From contig CM067508.1 of assembly GCA_034509495.1 (NCBI GenBank), forward strand, positions 34,046,244 to 34,110,243: a stretch of 64,000 nucleotides of DNA, in the 5' to 3' direction. The stretch's first letter is position 1. The number at the start of each line of letters is the position of its first letter. The position numbers and the translations under genes were made by a program. Origin of the DNA: Acestrorhynchus altus. Taxonomy: Eukaryota; Chordata; Actinopteri; Characiformes; Acestrorhynchidae. This document shows, one piece after another, positions 12,746-23,169 of the stretch. The notes beneath the pieces are model-generated. The model worked only from the letters and a program-made list of their open reading frames with translations. It was not told the DNA's origin and did no database searches.

Positions 12746-15700
12746 AATCTCTTTCTCAATCTCTCTCGCCCTCTCAGCTGCAGTAGCAGTGTTTGTGGTT
12801 GGGCCTCTAAGAGGCACACAAACAGACTAGCAGTTTTTAAAGTCACACACATGCCAGTGGAACACGGCGAGCAGCGAGGCAGCGAGGCAGCCATCGGATG
12901 ATGGAGGACAGACCTCGCCCGGCCGGGGGCCAACGCGGACGATCTGCTGACCTAAACCGACCGAACAAGAGCGGTGAAGATGACGTGAGCGTATCAGGGT
13001 CTTTCTGCCGTGTGTTTGAGACCTAAAGGAAACGAGGAAGTGTTGGAGGCAGACAGTTCCGCGTGTCTAAACGCTGGTGTTGAGCTGTGTGTGAACGGTG
13101 CTGACACTGACACGAGTGCAATCAGCTGTCTGGCTTCAAATGAGGCTGTTCTTGAGACCACGTGTTGGTCTGGACAATACTGGTTCATTCTGAAGAGGTT
13201 CAAGAAGGTCCTGATTCTGGTTAAGGTACTAAATCCTGAAGATGAGGAGGAGCTACTGACTGTATCAGTGAAAAGATCAGAGCCATACTTACTATCTCTG
13301 ATCGTCCGTCCCTGCAGGCGTTCTGGAACCGGGCTTGTCGCTCCTCGTGCGGCCGATCTCGGAAACCGGTGTATTTAATCTGCAGACACGGAGAAACAAG
13401 CAACAGCAGCTCCGTTCAGGAACTCGGGAAGGATGGGACGTAGCTTGTTCACGCTGTTCTGAGAACAGCCCGGCCCATATCGCAACGTTGTTTCAACGTT
13501 GTCAACTCTGCCACTCCAGATGTTTTCAAATGCAACAATGATTTGCAAGTGCTTTGTGAGATGAGATACATTGTTTCAACGTTTCAACCAATTAACGTAA
13601 TTAATGACAGTTAACTTCAATAGGAATTTAAACCCATATGGGGCTCGTTTCTCGAAGGTCAGCACTTCACGGGCAGCTATAACTCAGGATCAGGGTCACC
13701 TAATCAGCGAGAGGGGGCGGGGCTGACGATGTCATCCAGAATGAGTTATAGAGGAAAATGAAGGAATGAAGTGAATAAAAGTACGTCAGTCTGTTAAAAA
13801 ACAACGTTAATTATCTTCAGAAACGGCTTTTTCATCACAAACGAAAACAACTTAAACTTTAAACGTTAAGAGATGTTTACTGACGTTAAAGTTCTGGAAA
13901 TCACAGCTAGAAACCGATCATAAATCTGACGGGCGGGAGCTGAAGTGTGGTGTTGGACCTCTGTGAGGAAGTCTGAGGCAGTCAGTTTGGAAGTCTGAGG
14001 CAGTCAGTTTAGAAGTTAAAGCAGTCAGTTTAGAAGTCTGAGGTAGCCGTTTGGAAGCTTAGCAGTCAGTTTAGAAGTCTGAGGCAATAAGGTTTGAAGC
14101 TTAAGAAGCAGTCAGTTTAGAAGTCTGAGGCAGTCAGTTTGGAAGTTTAAAGCAGTCATTTTAGAAGTCTGAGGCAGTCAGTTTGGAAGTCTGAGGCAGT
14201 CAGTTTGAAGCTAGCAGTCAGTTTAGAAGTCTGAGGCAGTCAGTTTGAAGTTTAAAGCAGCTCGCTCTTAGAAGTTCAGGTAGTCGTTTGGAAGCTTAAA
14301 GCAGTCAGTTTAGAAGTCTGAGGCAGTCAGTTTGGAAGTTTAAAGCAGTCATTTTAGAAGTCTGAGGCAGTCAGTTTGGAAGCTTAAAGCAGTCAGTTTA
14401 GAAGTCTGAGGCAGTCAGTTTGGAAGTCTGAGGTAGTCAGTTTAGAAGTCTAAGGCAGTCAGTTTAGAAGTCTGGAGGTCAGTTTAGAAGTCTAAGGCAG
14501 TCAGTTTAGAAGTTCATAAGTCAATAGGAAGTCTGAGGCATTAGTTTAGAAGTCTGAGGCAGTCAGTTTGGAAGTCTAAGGCAGTCAGTTTAGAAGTTTA
14601 AAGCAGTCAGTTTAGAAGTCTGAGGCAGTCAGTTTAGAAGTCTGAGGCAGTCAGTTTAGAAGTCTGGAGTAGTCAGTTTGAAGCTTAAAGCAGTCAGTTT
14701 AGAAGTTCGATATAGTCATTTAAGTCTGAGGCAGCGTTTAGAAGTCTGAGGTAGCCGTTTGAAGTTTAAAGCAGTCAGTCTAGAAGTCTGATCACTAGCC
14801 CGAGTGGTACTAGTTTGAAACTGAGAAATGAGCTATACGAAGTCTGAGGCAATTGAGTTTGAAGTCTGAGGGAGTCTGAATTGAGTTTGAAGTCTGAGGG
14901 ATGAGTCTGAATTGAGTTTGAAGTCTGAGGCAGTCAGTTTAGAAGTTTAAAGAAGCCGTCAAAGTCTGAGGTGAGCCAGTTGAAAGTTTAAAGCAGTCAG
15001 TTTGGAAGTCTGAGGCAGTCAGTTTGAAGTTTAAAGCAGTCAGTTTGGAAGTCTGAGGCAGTCAGTTTGGAAGTTTAAAGCAGTCAGTTTGGAAGTCTGA
15101 GGCAGTCAGTTTGGAAGTTTAAAGCAGTCAGTTTAGAAGTCTGAGGCAGTCAGTTTGGAAGTTTAAAGCAGTCATTTTAGAAGTCTGAGGCAGTCAGTTT
15201 GGAAGTCTGAGGCAATTAGTTTGGAAGTCTGAGGCAGTCAGTTTGGACGCCTGTCATGTAAAGAAGAAACATTGTTGTGCTGCGGGGGACTGTAGGGATG
15301 AGGGGCTGTAGGGCTGTAGGAATGAGGGGCTGTAGGACTGTAGGGATGAGGGGCTGTAGGGCTGTAGGAATGAGGGGCTGTAGGACTGTAGGGATGAGGG
15401 GCTGTAGGACTGTAGGAATGAGGGGCTGTAGGACTGCAAGGATGAGGGGCTGTAGGGATGAGGGGCTGTAGGGCTGTAGGGATGAGGGGCTGTAGGGCTG
15501 TAGGACTGTAAGGATGAGGCTGTAGGGCTGTAGGGATGAGGCTGTAGGGCTGTAGGGATGAGGGGCTGTAGGGCTGTAGGGATGAGGGGCTGTAGGGCTG
15601 TAGGGATGAGGGGCTGTAAGACTGTAGGGATGAGGTGCTGTAGGGATGAGGTGGTTAAAAGGGGTCTGAGGGGGTAAGAGGGGTCTGAGGGGTTAAGAGG

Positions 15701-16623
15701 GGTCTGACGGGGTAAGAGGGGTCGGGAGGGTAAGAGGGGTCTGAGGGTGTAAGAAGGATGTAAAGAGGGGTCTGAGGGGGTAAGAGTGGTCGGGGGCAAG
15801 AGTGGTCTGAGGTGCGTAAGAGGGATTTGAGGGGGTAAGAGTGGTCTGAGGAGCTAAGAGGGTTCTGAGGGGGTAAGATGGTCTGAGGGGGGTAAGAGGT
15901 CTGAGGGGTAAGAGGTTTATGAGGGGTAAGAGGGTCTGAGGGGGTAAGAGGGGTTTCTGAGGGGTAAGAGGGGTCTGAGGGGGTAAGATGGGTCTGAGGG
16001 GGGTAAGAGGTGTAAGGGGGTAAGAGGGGTCTAAGGAGGTAAGATGGGTCTGAGGGGTAAGATGGGTCTGAGGGGTAAGAGGTTTCTGAGGGGGTAAGAG
16101 GGTCTGAGGGGGTAAGAGGTTTCTGAGGGGTAAGAGGCTCTGAGGGGGGTAAGAGGGTCTGAGGGGTAAGATGGGTCTGAGGGGTAAGATGGGTGTAAGG
16201 GCAAGAGGGGTCTAAGGAGGTAAGATGGGTCTGAGGGGTAAGATGGGTCTGAGGTAAGAGGTTTCTGAGGGGGGTAAGAGGTCTGAGGGGGCAAGAGGTT
16301 TCTGAGGGGGTAAGAGGTTTCTGAGGGGTAAGAGGGGTCTGAGGGGGAGATGGGTCTGAGGGGTAAGATGGGTCTATAAAGAGGGGTCTAAGGGGAGGTA
16401 AGATGGGTCTGAGGGGTAAGATGGGTCTAAGGGGGTAAGAGGGGTCTAAGGAGGTAAGATGGGTCTGAGGGGGTAAGATGGGTCTGGGGGGGTAAGATGG
16501 GTCTGGGGGGTAAAGCTCTGTGCTGAGTGTGCTGGAAGGTCTTACCTCACACTCTCTGCTGAGTTTCCTGAAGAACTCCTCGTTCTCAAACTTGCTCCTC
16601 TGGTCCGGGACCACCCGCGGCAT
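10949..16623 (-). CDS. cbfb: Core-binding factor subunit beta, 5' part of gene (exons 1-3)
   Basis: CBF-beta is the non-DNA-binding partner of RUNX transcription factors: it binds the Runt domain, raises DNA affinity and stabilises RUNX. The coding parts are 16546-16623, 13293-13379 and 10949-11065. Joined, they give residues 1-94, in frame, with all junctions at phase 0 (78, 87 and 117 nt). The protein starts MPRVVPDQRSKFENEEFF and closely follows vertebrate CBFB. Every intron edge seen has GT or AG. The rest of the protein (about 90 more residues in vertebrates, known from the family) is not in the window. The transcript runs leftwards, with gnao1 upstream of it on the same strand about 19 kb away. 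Assignment is by recognition of the protein sequence; I ran no search. Confidence 0.95.
11217..11249. repeat. (GA)n microsatellite
   Basis: An uninterrupted GA run in cbfb intron 2. Confidence 0.95.
12422..12448. repeat. (AC)n microsatellite
   Basis: An uninterrupted CA run in cbfb intron 2. Confidence 0.95.
12538..12565. repeat. (ATT)n microsatellite
   Basis: About nine ATT units in cbfb intron 2. Confidence 0.9.
12714..12742. repeat. (CT)n microsatellite
   Basis: An uninterrupted CT run in cbfb intron 2. Confidence 0.9.
13293..13379 (-). CDS. cbfb: cbfb exon 2 (residues 27-55)
   Basis: 87 nt encoding 29 residues, IKYTGFRDRPHEERQARF then QNACRDGRSEI, identical to the vertebrate CBFB sequence as I remember it. 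The acceptor is GTCTGCAG before ATTAAATAC and the donor is GAGATA|GTAAGT, a perfect consensus. Both junctions are phase 0, so the exon joins cleanly between exon 1 and exon 3. Confidence 0.96.
13969..15247. repeat. 22-bp minisatellite, about 1.28 kb
   Basis: The basic unit is about 22 bp, 'gcagtcagtttagaagtc' plus 'tgag', alternating with a variant ending 'ggaagtttaaa'. Length divided by period gives about 58 units. Units are more decayed (deletions, odd spacers) in the middle, at about 14470-14990, and cleaner at both ends. Confidence 0.93.
15289..15652. repeat. 24-bp G-rich minisatellite
   Basis: The unit is about 24 bp, 'gatgaggggctgtagggctg' plus 'tagg', with 'aatgagg' and 'ggactgta' variants and some shortened units with a single 'ctgtag'. 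It directly follows the 22-bp array. Confidence 0.93.
15658..16513. repeat. 17-19-bp G-rich minisatellite
   Basis: The unit is 'gtctgaggggtaagaggg' with variable G-run lengths and an 'aagatgg' variant. G-runs of 3-6 spaced by 5-6 bases recur throughout, giving a G-quadruplex-type pattern on the plus strand, which is the cbfb template strand. The array ends about 32 bp from the exon 1 splice donor. Confidence 0.93.
16546..16623 (-). CDS. cbfb: cbfb exon 1 (residues 1-26, start codon)
   Basis: 78 nt from ATG to the donor GTGAG|GTAAGAC. It encodes MPRVVPDQRSKFENEEFF then RKLSRECE, matching the CBFB N-terminus. The start is chosen because it matches the family and has a purine at -3 (AGGATGC). 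The frame remains open upstream through a GA-rich tract that would encode Arg/Glu repeats; that is low-complexity 5' UTR, not protein. Confidence 0.96.
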
Positions 16624-16640
16624 CCTGAGCGATGTAGGGT

Positions 16641-16675
16641 CTCTCTCTCTCTCACTTTCTCTCTCTCTCTCTCTC
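16641..16675. repeat. (CT)n microsatellite
   Basis: A CT tract just upstream of the cbfb start codon, probably in the 5' UTR. Confidence 0.9.
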
Positions 16676-16770
16676 GCGGTGAGAGCAGCGCGCGGAGTCG
16701 CGGGAGCGCGCAGGCGTAATATTGTCAGAAAAAGAGTGAGAGAGTGCAGTTCCTTTCTTTTCGTCTTCCT

Positions 16771-16831
<61 letters not shown>
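16771..16831. repeat. (CT)n microsatellite
   Basis: A CT tract with a short 'ttcctt' interruption; GA on the cbfb sense strand. Confidence 0.9.
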
Positions 16832-16833
<2 letters not shown>

Positions 16834-16988
16834 TATCCCTCGCTGCATGTCTCTCTGTTACTCCTGCTCCTCGGAGTCCGACTTATGACTGCAATACTGT
16901 GTCACCCTCCTACTGTCCCCCCACCCCCAACACACACACACCTCCTCCTCTCCCCTCCCATTCACAACTCTGTCCGCTCGGCCCGCAC

Positions 16989-17000
16989 TGCGCATGCGCT
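16989..17000. promoter_or_regulatory. NRF1-type palindromic site
   Basis: 'tgcgcatgcgct' contains the GCGCATGCGC core typical of NRF1 sites in CpG promoters. It lies about 370 bp upstream of the cbfb start codon. Binding is inferred from the motif alone. Confidence 0.5.
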
Positions 17001-17023
17001 CAAACTTACTGAGGCGGGCACAG

Positions 17024-17171
17024 TAGAGAGAGAGAGACAGAGAGAGAGATAACAGACAGAAAGAGAGAGAGAGGGGGGTGACGGAAAGAAAAAGAACAGA
17101 GAAAGAGCAAGAGGAGAGAGAGAACAGAGAGAGAGACAGAGAGAAAGAGCAAGAGGAGAGAGAGAATAGAC

Positions 17172-17203
<32 letters not shown>

Positions 17204-17205
17204 GA
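17024..17205. repeat. Compound (GA)n purine tract
   Basis: About 180 bp of GA-rich DNA with 'caga' and 'aaagagc' interruptions, forming a homopurine run upstream of the cbfb promoter region. Confidence 0.9.
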
Positions 17206-17302
17206 CAGCCTCCACCTTGTCTTCCTCAATCAGAACTGTTTGTGACTTTAGTCTGGACCTCCCAAAGACAATGACCAGCTCCTTGGATACACAGATAAAC
17301 AG

Positions 17303-17305
17303 ATG

Positions 17306-17398
<93 letters not shown>
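17303..17398. repeat. (GATA)n microsatellite
   Basis: About 24 GATA units with one phase break at 17341. Confidence 0.97.
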
Positions 17399-17609
17399 AA
17401 GACTATCTAAAATAATGAATTCTGGAACACTGCTGTGCGGATATGATGGCATTAAGCCACAAGAGCATTCATGTGGTCAGGTAATAAGGTCCAATGAGGT
17501 TCTGGATCACAAACGTCATCCCAACTCATCCCAAAAATATGAGTTCCAGTGCGCCACTCTATTGGCAACGAGTTTCCATTGCTAATAAACAAGCTGTGTG
17601 TGTGTAACA

Positions 17610-17830
17610 GAACACGCCAGAACCAGCCTTGGGATTGGAAGGTTCAATCCCCTGAACTGGCAGGACATGACTGAAGTGCCCTTGAGCAAGGCACTCAATT
17701 CCACAGCTGCTCCCCAGGTGCCCTGGATGGGGCTGTGCACTGCCCCCTAGTGTGGATGGGTCACATTGGACTGATGGTGCTTCACAGGTCAAAAAGCAGA
17801 GTTCTAAACTCCAATGTGGGTAAATACTTT
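17610..17830 (+). repeat. V-SINE-like SINE, copy 1
   Basis: A B-box-like 'ggttcaatcccctgaac' is followed by 'tgaagtgcccttgagcaagg' and 'ctgctccccaggtgcc', the conserved centre I associate with vertebrate V-SINEs. It then reads 'actgccccctagtgtg' and ends in a tail like 'gggtaaata'. Four reverse-oriented copies occur in the window. Confidence 0.7.
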
Positions 17831-20309
17831 GCCGGCTGCAAGGGGATCCATTAGGTCAACCCCTCGTAAAACTGCCCTACGCACTCTGTTTTGGACGAAT
17901 GACATCATGTAGCGTGAGACGTCCTAATTCCATTGATAATAGAGATTTAAACTCCCTTTTCATTCGTTTGATGTAGAAATGTCACCAAGAAACACCACCA
18001 ACACAAAGTCACTGTAGGGTGGTAAGCTATGGGTTCGAATACGATGACTGGGAGATGTTGCTGCCTAGGCCGTCTGCTCGGAGTAAGACGAGACATATCT
18101 GAAAAGACCGGTTGTGTCCTGCTCTACAGGTAAAAATGCAGTATACACAGCCACGTTCTGCCAGCCCCGCGGAATGCACTTTACAGTTTGATCGTACAGT
18201 GTCGACACTGTGGTGTACTCCGCTTCAGCGAGCGCTGTGGATGGCTGAAAGCTTACTTTCTTTCGTTGTGCGTGTTTTGAAGCTGTGACTTCCCCGAGGA
18301 CAGAGGCACCAAGGGGGGGTGGTAGAGTAAGAGATGGGGAATGGGGAAGTAAACACGGCATAGAAACAGTCGAAGGCCTCGAGCTCCTGTCGGATTAAGC
18401 AGACAGATTGCATCACTTTCATGTGGTTCACCATATTTATCTCGACTGTCTGCCTTTCAAATAGTTTCTGTGCCATTCGTTCACCCCGCGCGTGATAGCG
18501 TGGGTCAGGTTAGGACGGGCTTTGTTAGTTTAAGCTGCCGTGCACGTTCTGCGTGCCGAAGTCTTCCTGTGTTGTTTATGCGCAGCCGTTCTTCGGGAGA
18601 TCTGAGGAGCATATTTTCGCTGACGTTTCAAAATCTTGTTTTTTTTTCGGAACCATTAAAAAACACCAGCTGCTCTTTACTGGGACGGAGCATTTGAAGC
18701 TGGACCCGTTGAACACCAGACCAAAATGAGTGACGGATCATCTCGTTATATTACCTTTAAAAGCTAAGAACGTTTTCCTGCTTCTATAAAGTATAAAGTT
18801 CCCCCGAAAAGATGAGGTTTTGAGATTGTATTGCATGAGGTTTCATCAGCATGTGTTTCTCCCAGTGATACCATTAAAGACTGCCTCCCAGTAAGTGACA
18901 GAGTTGAGGCCTTTCTGACTCAAGGAAAGCATTTAAAATGTAATATCCTGATATCTAAGAGCGCTCTGTGCATGTGTAATGCCCCAGTTATTAAACATTA
19001 ATAACCATCAGCTCTGGAAAATGTGACCCGTTGTCCTGCCATGGATCGTTATGCTGGTGTAGAAGCTCGTCCTTCGTCAGCTTTTACTGCAGATCTTGTG
19101 ATTGCTTCCAGAATTTGCTGGTATTCCTGATGAATGAATCCAATCTTCCCTCTAGCTGTGAAGTATTGCCCGTGCCACTGGCTGCAGCACACACCCGAAG
19201 CAAGATCAATGCAACCTTCTGCGACAAATCAGTCACCACACGCACAAGCGAATTCCCTTTTCGCAATTCATAGAACACCTGTCTAAATGTATCACAACCC
19301 CCTTCTAATGAGAAGTTTCAGTCACTTAGAAAAGGAAGACCAGAAAATTAGGAAGTTAGGGGTCGGCAGAGTGAAGCAGTAGTTCATAATGGTCTGGAAA
19401 TGTCACTTTAAATCGTACTCGTCATGTTCAGTGATCCCGAATCGAGAACATCTGACATCAGAATGTTCAAACATCTAACACCTAAAGCCTTCACAGAAGA
19501 GCAGAGGCTGGTCCTGCAGCAAAGGGGGACAAACCCTCACGCTTAATCCCATCACTTCAGTGGTGAGGTGTCCTCAAACTTTAGGCCCCGTGAGTACATC
19601 GGGCCACAGGTAGGCCATGCATCTCCAGCCGCCTCTCCACGGTTCCTCAGACTGAGCTCTGGAGTGAGTAAAAGTGTTAAAAGCCTGAGCTCTGTGCCAG
19701 ATGGGGCGTGTGAGTGCTTTAATAGCACCACAAAACGCTCATTAATTAATGAAATATTCTGCGGTTACTGTCTGAGACCCGTTCTGACAGAGCACTCAGT
19801 CGGGCCTTGTCTGCTTCAGTGCACTTCAGCTGAGGGAGCTTCGCCTCTGAGGATGCACCAAAACCAGGAGGCTCGCTCGGAAAACTTCGGCATTCCTCTG
19901 TTGTTGTGCACACTCCAGCACTTTCAGAACAGTCAGAGTTACAGGAGCGCCACGGAGATCAATGAGCTTCCCACATTTTGATCCGTTTTCAGACTGATGT
20001 TTCATCCAGTTCTGGGTCGTGTCTGCACACGACAAATTCCACTGCATTAAATATTAAATCGTGTCACGCCAGCGAGAAACGTATAATTGCTGTGCTGACT
20101 AAACACGTTTCACTCCGCCGGTTGCGCTGGAGAGCTCATGTGACGGCTGTGTAATGATGCCCACACTTCAGTGAAGAGGCAACATACGTGCACACTCGAC
20201 GGTGCAAAGCTGAGGAGCTGCTTTCAGCTGAAGATGATCAATAAACCTGAAAGAGTTTGATAAAGTAGAGCATCTCAGGGAATTAGAATATCCTGAGATG
20301 TGTCATATT

Positions 20310-20600
20310 CTACAGAAGTGGTGTCTCTCAGTGCGGCGTGGGGTTTAACGCAACACGCCAGACGTCTCTGCATGGAGGTGCAGAGGTTCCTAATGGTGTC
20401 CTGTGATCATCCATCCCATGCAGCTTGAATGTTCTCACTGAGCTGATAGCATGTCCAGAACCATCACACACATTTTCAATCTGGGATTGGTCATGCGATG
20501 ACCACGGTGTCCCACTCATGGATCTGTTGGTCGTCTCCACCAAGAGGAAAGTGGGACTCCTCACTGAAGAAGCCCCACTCTTATTCTAAGTCTGGTATGA
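20310..20600 (-). mobile_element. Tc1-like transposase relic
   Basis: On the minus strand the text reads like a decayed Tc1-family DDE transposase: 'FLLVETTNRSMSGTPWS' (from a W..V.FSDES.F.LGGDD.. region) and 'IENVCDGSGHAI' (from P.IENVWD..GR). It is interrupted by frameshifts and lacks the N-terminal half. The same family occurs at 37.3-37.6 kb. Confidence 0.6.
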
Positions 20601-21113
20601 CATCATTGCAGTCTTTGCTATGGTGTGCAGTTGTCTGTTGGGTTGTTGTCACACTTCAACTGTGAGAGACAGAATCTAAAAAATGACAGAACATCACATT
20701 ATATGATCATTAAATCGTTAATTTTATTGGATGAAATACGTATTTGATCACCTACCAACCAGCAAGTCTGGCTCTCACAGAGCTGTTAGATTTTCTTTAA
20801 GAAGGCCTCTTAGGAGAAGAGTAGGACTAGAGGAGAAGACTAGAATTCAGATGGAGGTGATTAACTTATATGTACATACTATATAAACGGTTATTAAAAC
20901 CTTATTAAACGGTTATTAAAACCTTTAATAAAAGATAAAAGCAAGTTATCTAAAATTACTGTTCAGAGAACTACAGTGGTGCAGTCACTTCACTGCATTT
21001 ATTGATATTTTCATTAGTAAAATTTTGTCAAATCATACAGAGAAAGATAGAACTCAAAATATGACTTTAAAATAAGCATCTATATGTGATGGGGGTGAAA
21101 TTGAGTAACAATA

Positions 21114-21117
<4 letters not shown>

Positions 21118-21147
<30 letters not shown>

Positions 21148-21514
21148 TAATAATAATAATAATATAATTATAATAATAATAATAATATGATTGAGAATTA
21201 AAACTGTTTAATAATATTAAATAATAATATGGAGTAATAATGCAGAGTGATAATACTAAATAATAATTCTGAGTAATACTATTAAATAATGAGACTGATT
21301 AATAATACTGAATCTTAATACTTAATAATAATTATGAGTAATAATACTACATAATAATATTGAGTAATAATATTGATTAATTATACTCAGTAATAACACT
21401 ACATAATACAGAGTAATAATACTAATTATTATTTATTATATTGTTATTATTATTAAAGTTTTGTATTATTATTGCTATTATTAATGTTTTGTATTATTAT
21501 TATTGATATTATTG

Positions 21515-21552
<38 letters not shown>

Positions 21553-21863
21553 ATGGCTATTATTGTCATTAATATTATTATTGCTACTAATATTATTATT
21601 ACTATTATTATTATTAATAGTTATTATTATTAATAGTTATTATTATTATTAGCATTATTTATTGATTTATTGTTATTATTATTATCATTATTATTGTTAT
21701 TATTATTATTATTGTCATTATTATTATTGCTACTAATATTATTATTATTATCAATATTTCTAGTTATTATTATTATTATTACTATTATTATTATCAATAT
21801 AGTTATTATTATTAACATTATTATTATCATTATTTATTATTATTGCTTTTATTATTTATTATA

Positions 21864-21913
<50 letters not shown>

Positions 21914-21914
21914 G
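21118..21914. repeat. AAT/ATT low-complexity block
   Basis: It starts with (AAT)n (21118-21187), passes through decayed AT-rich DNA, then becomes ATT-rich to 21914, ending in about 18 clean ATT units. The left and right parts are reverse complements in kind. Open frames of Ile/Leu or Asn here are artefacts. Confidence 0.9.
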
Positions 21915-22269
21915 ACTGAAAGGAACCGTGTTCATAAGAATCGACTCCCTGATGATTCACTCCAGCCTGCTCGCGCTGCTCGGGTCCACGGTGGGGTCAG
22001 ACAGTCTGTCCGTCAGTCTGGACAGAAACACCTCGAGCTTCTCACGTTTCAGGCGGGAAAGCCTGGGGGGGGGTGCCCCCAGACACGCGCCACAGACCCT
22101 CTTTATAGCCTGGTTTATTTGAGAGGAGACGTGAGAAAAAGGTGACATTAAAGGCGGGGTCACTGGGGGGCAATCCTGTAGTTACCACTCTGTCCAGCAG
22201 AGGGCAGCATTGCCTCGGTTTTCAGTCGACTGCAGGCCCGCTCTCTGGCACGCCCTGTATAACACGCTC

Positions 22270-22515
22270 ATGTGGGGTCTGTCAGGGTGGCCCAACTGGG
22301 CCCACAACGTTTCCTCCAGTGGTTCTATGTTGGTCCCACATAAAGGAAGTCCACTGGGATCCCTGATGGGACCAGGAGGACTTAAACACTCACACGAGGC
22401 CTAAGCGGGACACATCTGCGATTAAGCTGGGCTCGTCGGAATGCAGGCCCAGCCAGGTCCCAGTAACAACACATGCACAAACCCACTCGTGCCCACCTGG
22501 AACCCACTTAAGCAC
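22270..22515. repeat. Unnamed dispersed repeat (GGGCCCAC-rich), copy 1
   Basis: Shares word order with 47.9 kb: 'ttggtcccac', 'gatccctgatgggaccagg', 'aacccactcgtgccca' and 'ctggaacccactta'. A third relative in the opposite sense is at 24.3 kb. No coding potential is visible. Confidence 0.5.
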
Positions 22516-22554
22516 ATGAACAATGAGAGCCGTTCCATTACACATGTAGGTGTG

Positions 22555-22990
22555 AAAGTTAGAGACACTGGGTCAATCTGCTTTAATCTGCTCAGGACCA
22601 TAAAGATCAGACTATGGAGCAATGGAAGAAAGTCCAGATTTACCCTGTTCCAGAGAGATGGAGCATCAGGGTGAGAAGAGAGGCCTAGTGCCCACCGTAC
22701 CAGCCTGTGGGGGCAGTGCTCTGATCTGGAGTCACCGCAGTTGGTCATGTTGAGGTTCAGCAGCATTATTTGTCCAAAGAATGAGGTCAGCTGACCACCT
22801 GAATATAATGAAGGACCAGGTTATTCCATCAGTGGGTTTCTTCTTCTCTGATGGCACGGCCATATTGCCAGGATTCATTGGGCTCAAATGAGGAGACAGA
22901 ATTTTCACACGTGGATCAGCCACCAGAGTCCAGACCTGAACCCCATGGAGGATCTTTGGGACGTGCAGGAGAAGACTTTCTACTGAAGCT
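22555..22990 (+). mobile_element. Tc1-like transposase relic, second family
   Basis: Decoded with frame changes, the stretch gives fragments typical of fish Tc1 elements: 'SRFTLFQRDGA', 'QACGGSALIWS', 'NIMKDQVIPSVGFFFSDGT' and, at 22915-22980, 'QSPDLNPMEDLW'. The last is the conserved block carrying a catalytic acidic residue region. Deletions and frameshifts make it non-functional, and the terminal inverted repeats are not clear. Confidence 0.8.
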
Positions 22991-23169
22991 GTGTCTGAAG
23001 CTGAAGCTCCATTTCTTCTGCATGCAAAGATCCCAATCAGAATTCAGTACGGTAGTGAACCACTTTTATGATAGTGCACCACTACAAAATGATGGAACCC
23101 CAAAGTAGTGCACTATTTAGTGAACAGTGCATAGTTTCAGGCACAGCGTGAAGTAGAATAAATCAATCG

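Larger units (their letters stand above)
11066..13292. other. cbfb intron 2
   Basis: About 2.2 kb between cbfb exons 3 and 2. It holds only microsatellites: (GA)n at 11217-11249, (AC)n at 12422-12448, (ATT)n at 12538-12565 and (CT)n at 12714-12742. No exon or RNA gene is recognisable. Confidence 0.8.
13380..16545. other. cbfb intron 1, largely minisatellite DNA
   Basis: About 3.2 kb. Roughly 2.5 kb of it consists of three adjacent tandem arrays (13969-15247, 15289-15652 and 15658-16513). Only the first ~590 bp (13380-13968) is ordinary unique sequence. The G-rich arrays begin about 30 bp inside the intron from the exon 1 donor. Confidence 0.9.
16624..17023 (-). promoter_or_regulatory. cbfb: cbfb 5' UTR and probable promoter region
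   Basis: The region just upstream of the cbfb ATG contains a CpG-dense block (about 16674-16725, with 'gcagcgcgcggagtcgcggg'), two CT tracts, and a further GC-rich patch at 16975-17020 with an NRF1-type palindrome. No TATA box is evident, as usual for CpG-type promoters. The exact transcription start cannot be placed from sequence alone. Confidence 0.6.

Noticed and set aside
13969..16513. CRISPR-like appearance of regularly repeated units
   Set aside because: Units are directly tandem without unique spacers, and the sequence is in a vertebrate intron; these are minisatellites.
15254..16848. Long minus-strand Pro/Ser/Thr/Leu-rich and Arg/Glu-rich frames
   Set aside because: They are translations of minisatellite and GA-tract DNA. 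Only the 26 codons of cbfb exon 1 inside them are real.
21630..21915. Poly-Ile/Leu/Asn open frames
   Set aside because: Artefacts of ATT/AAT repeats.
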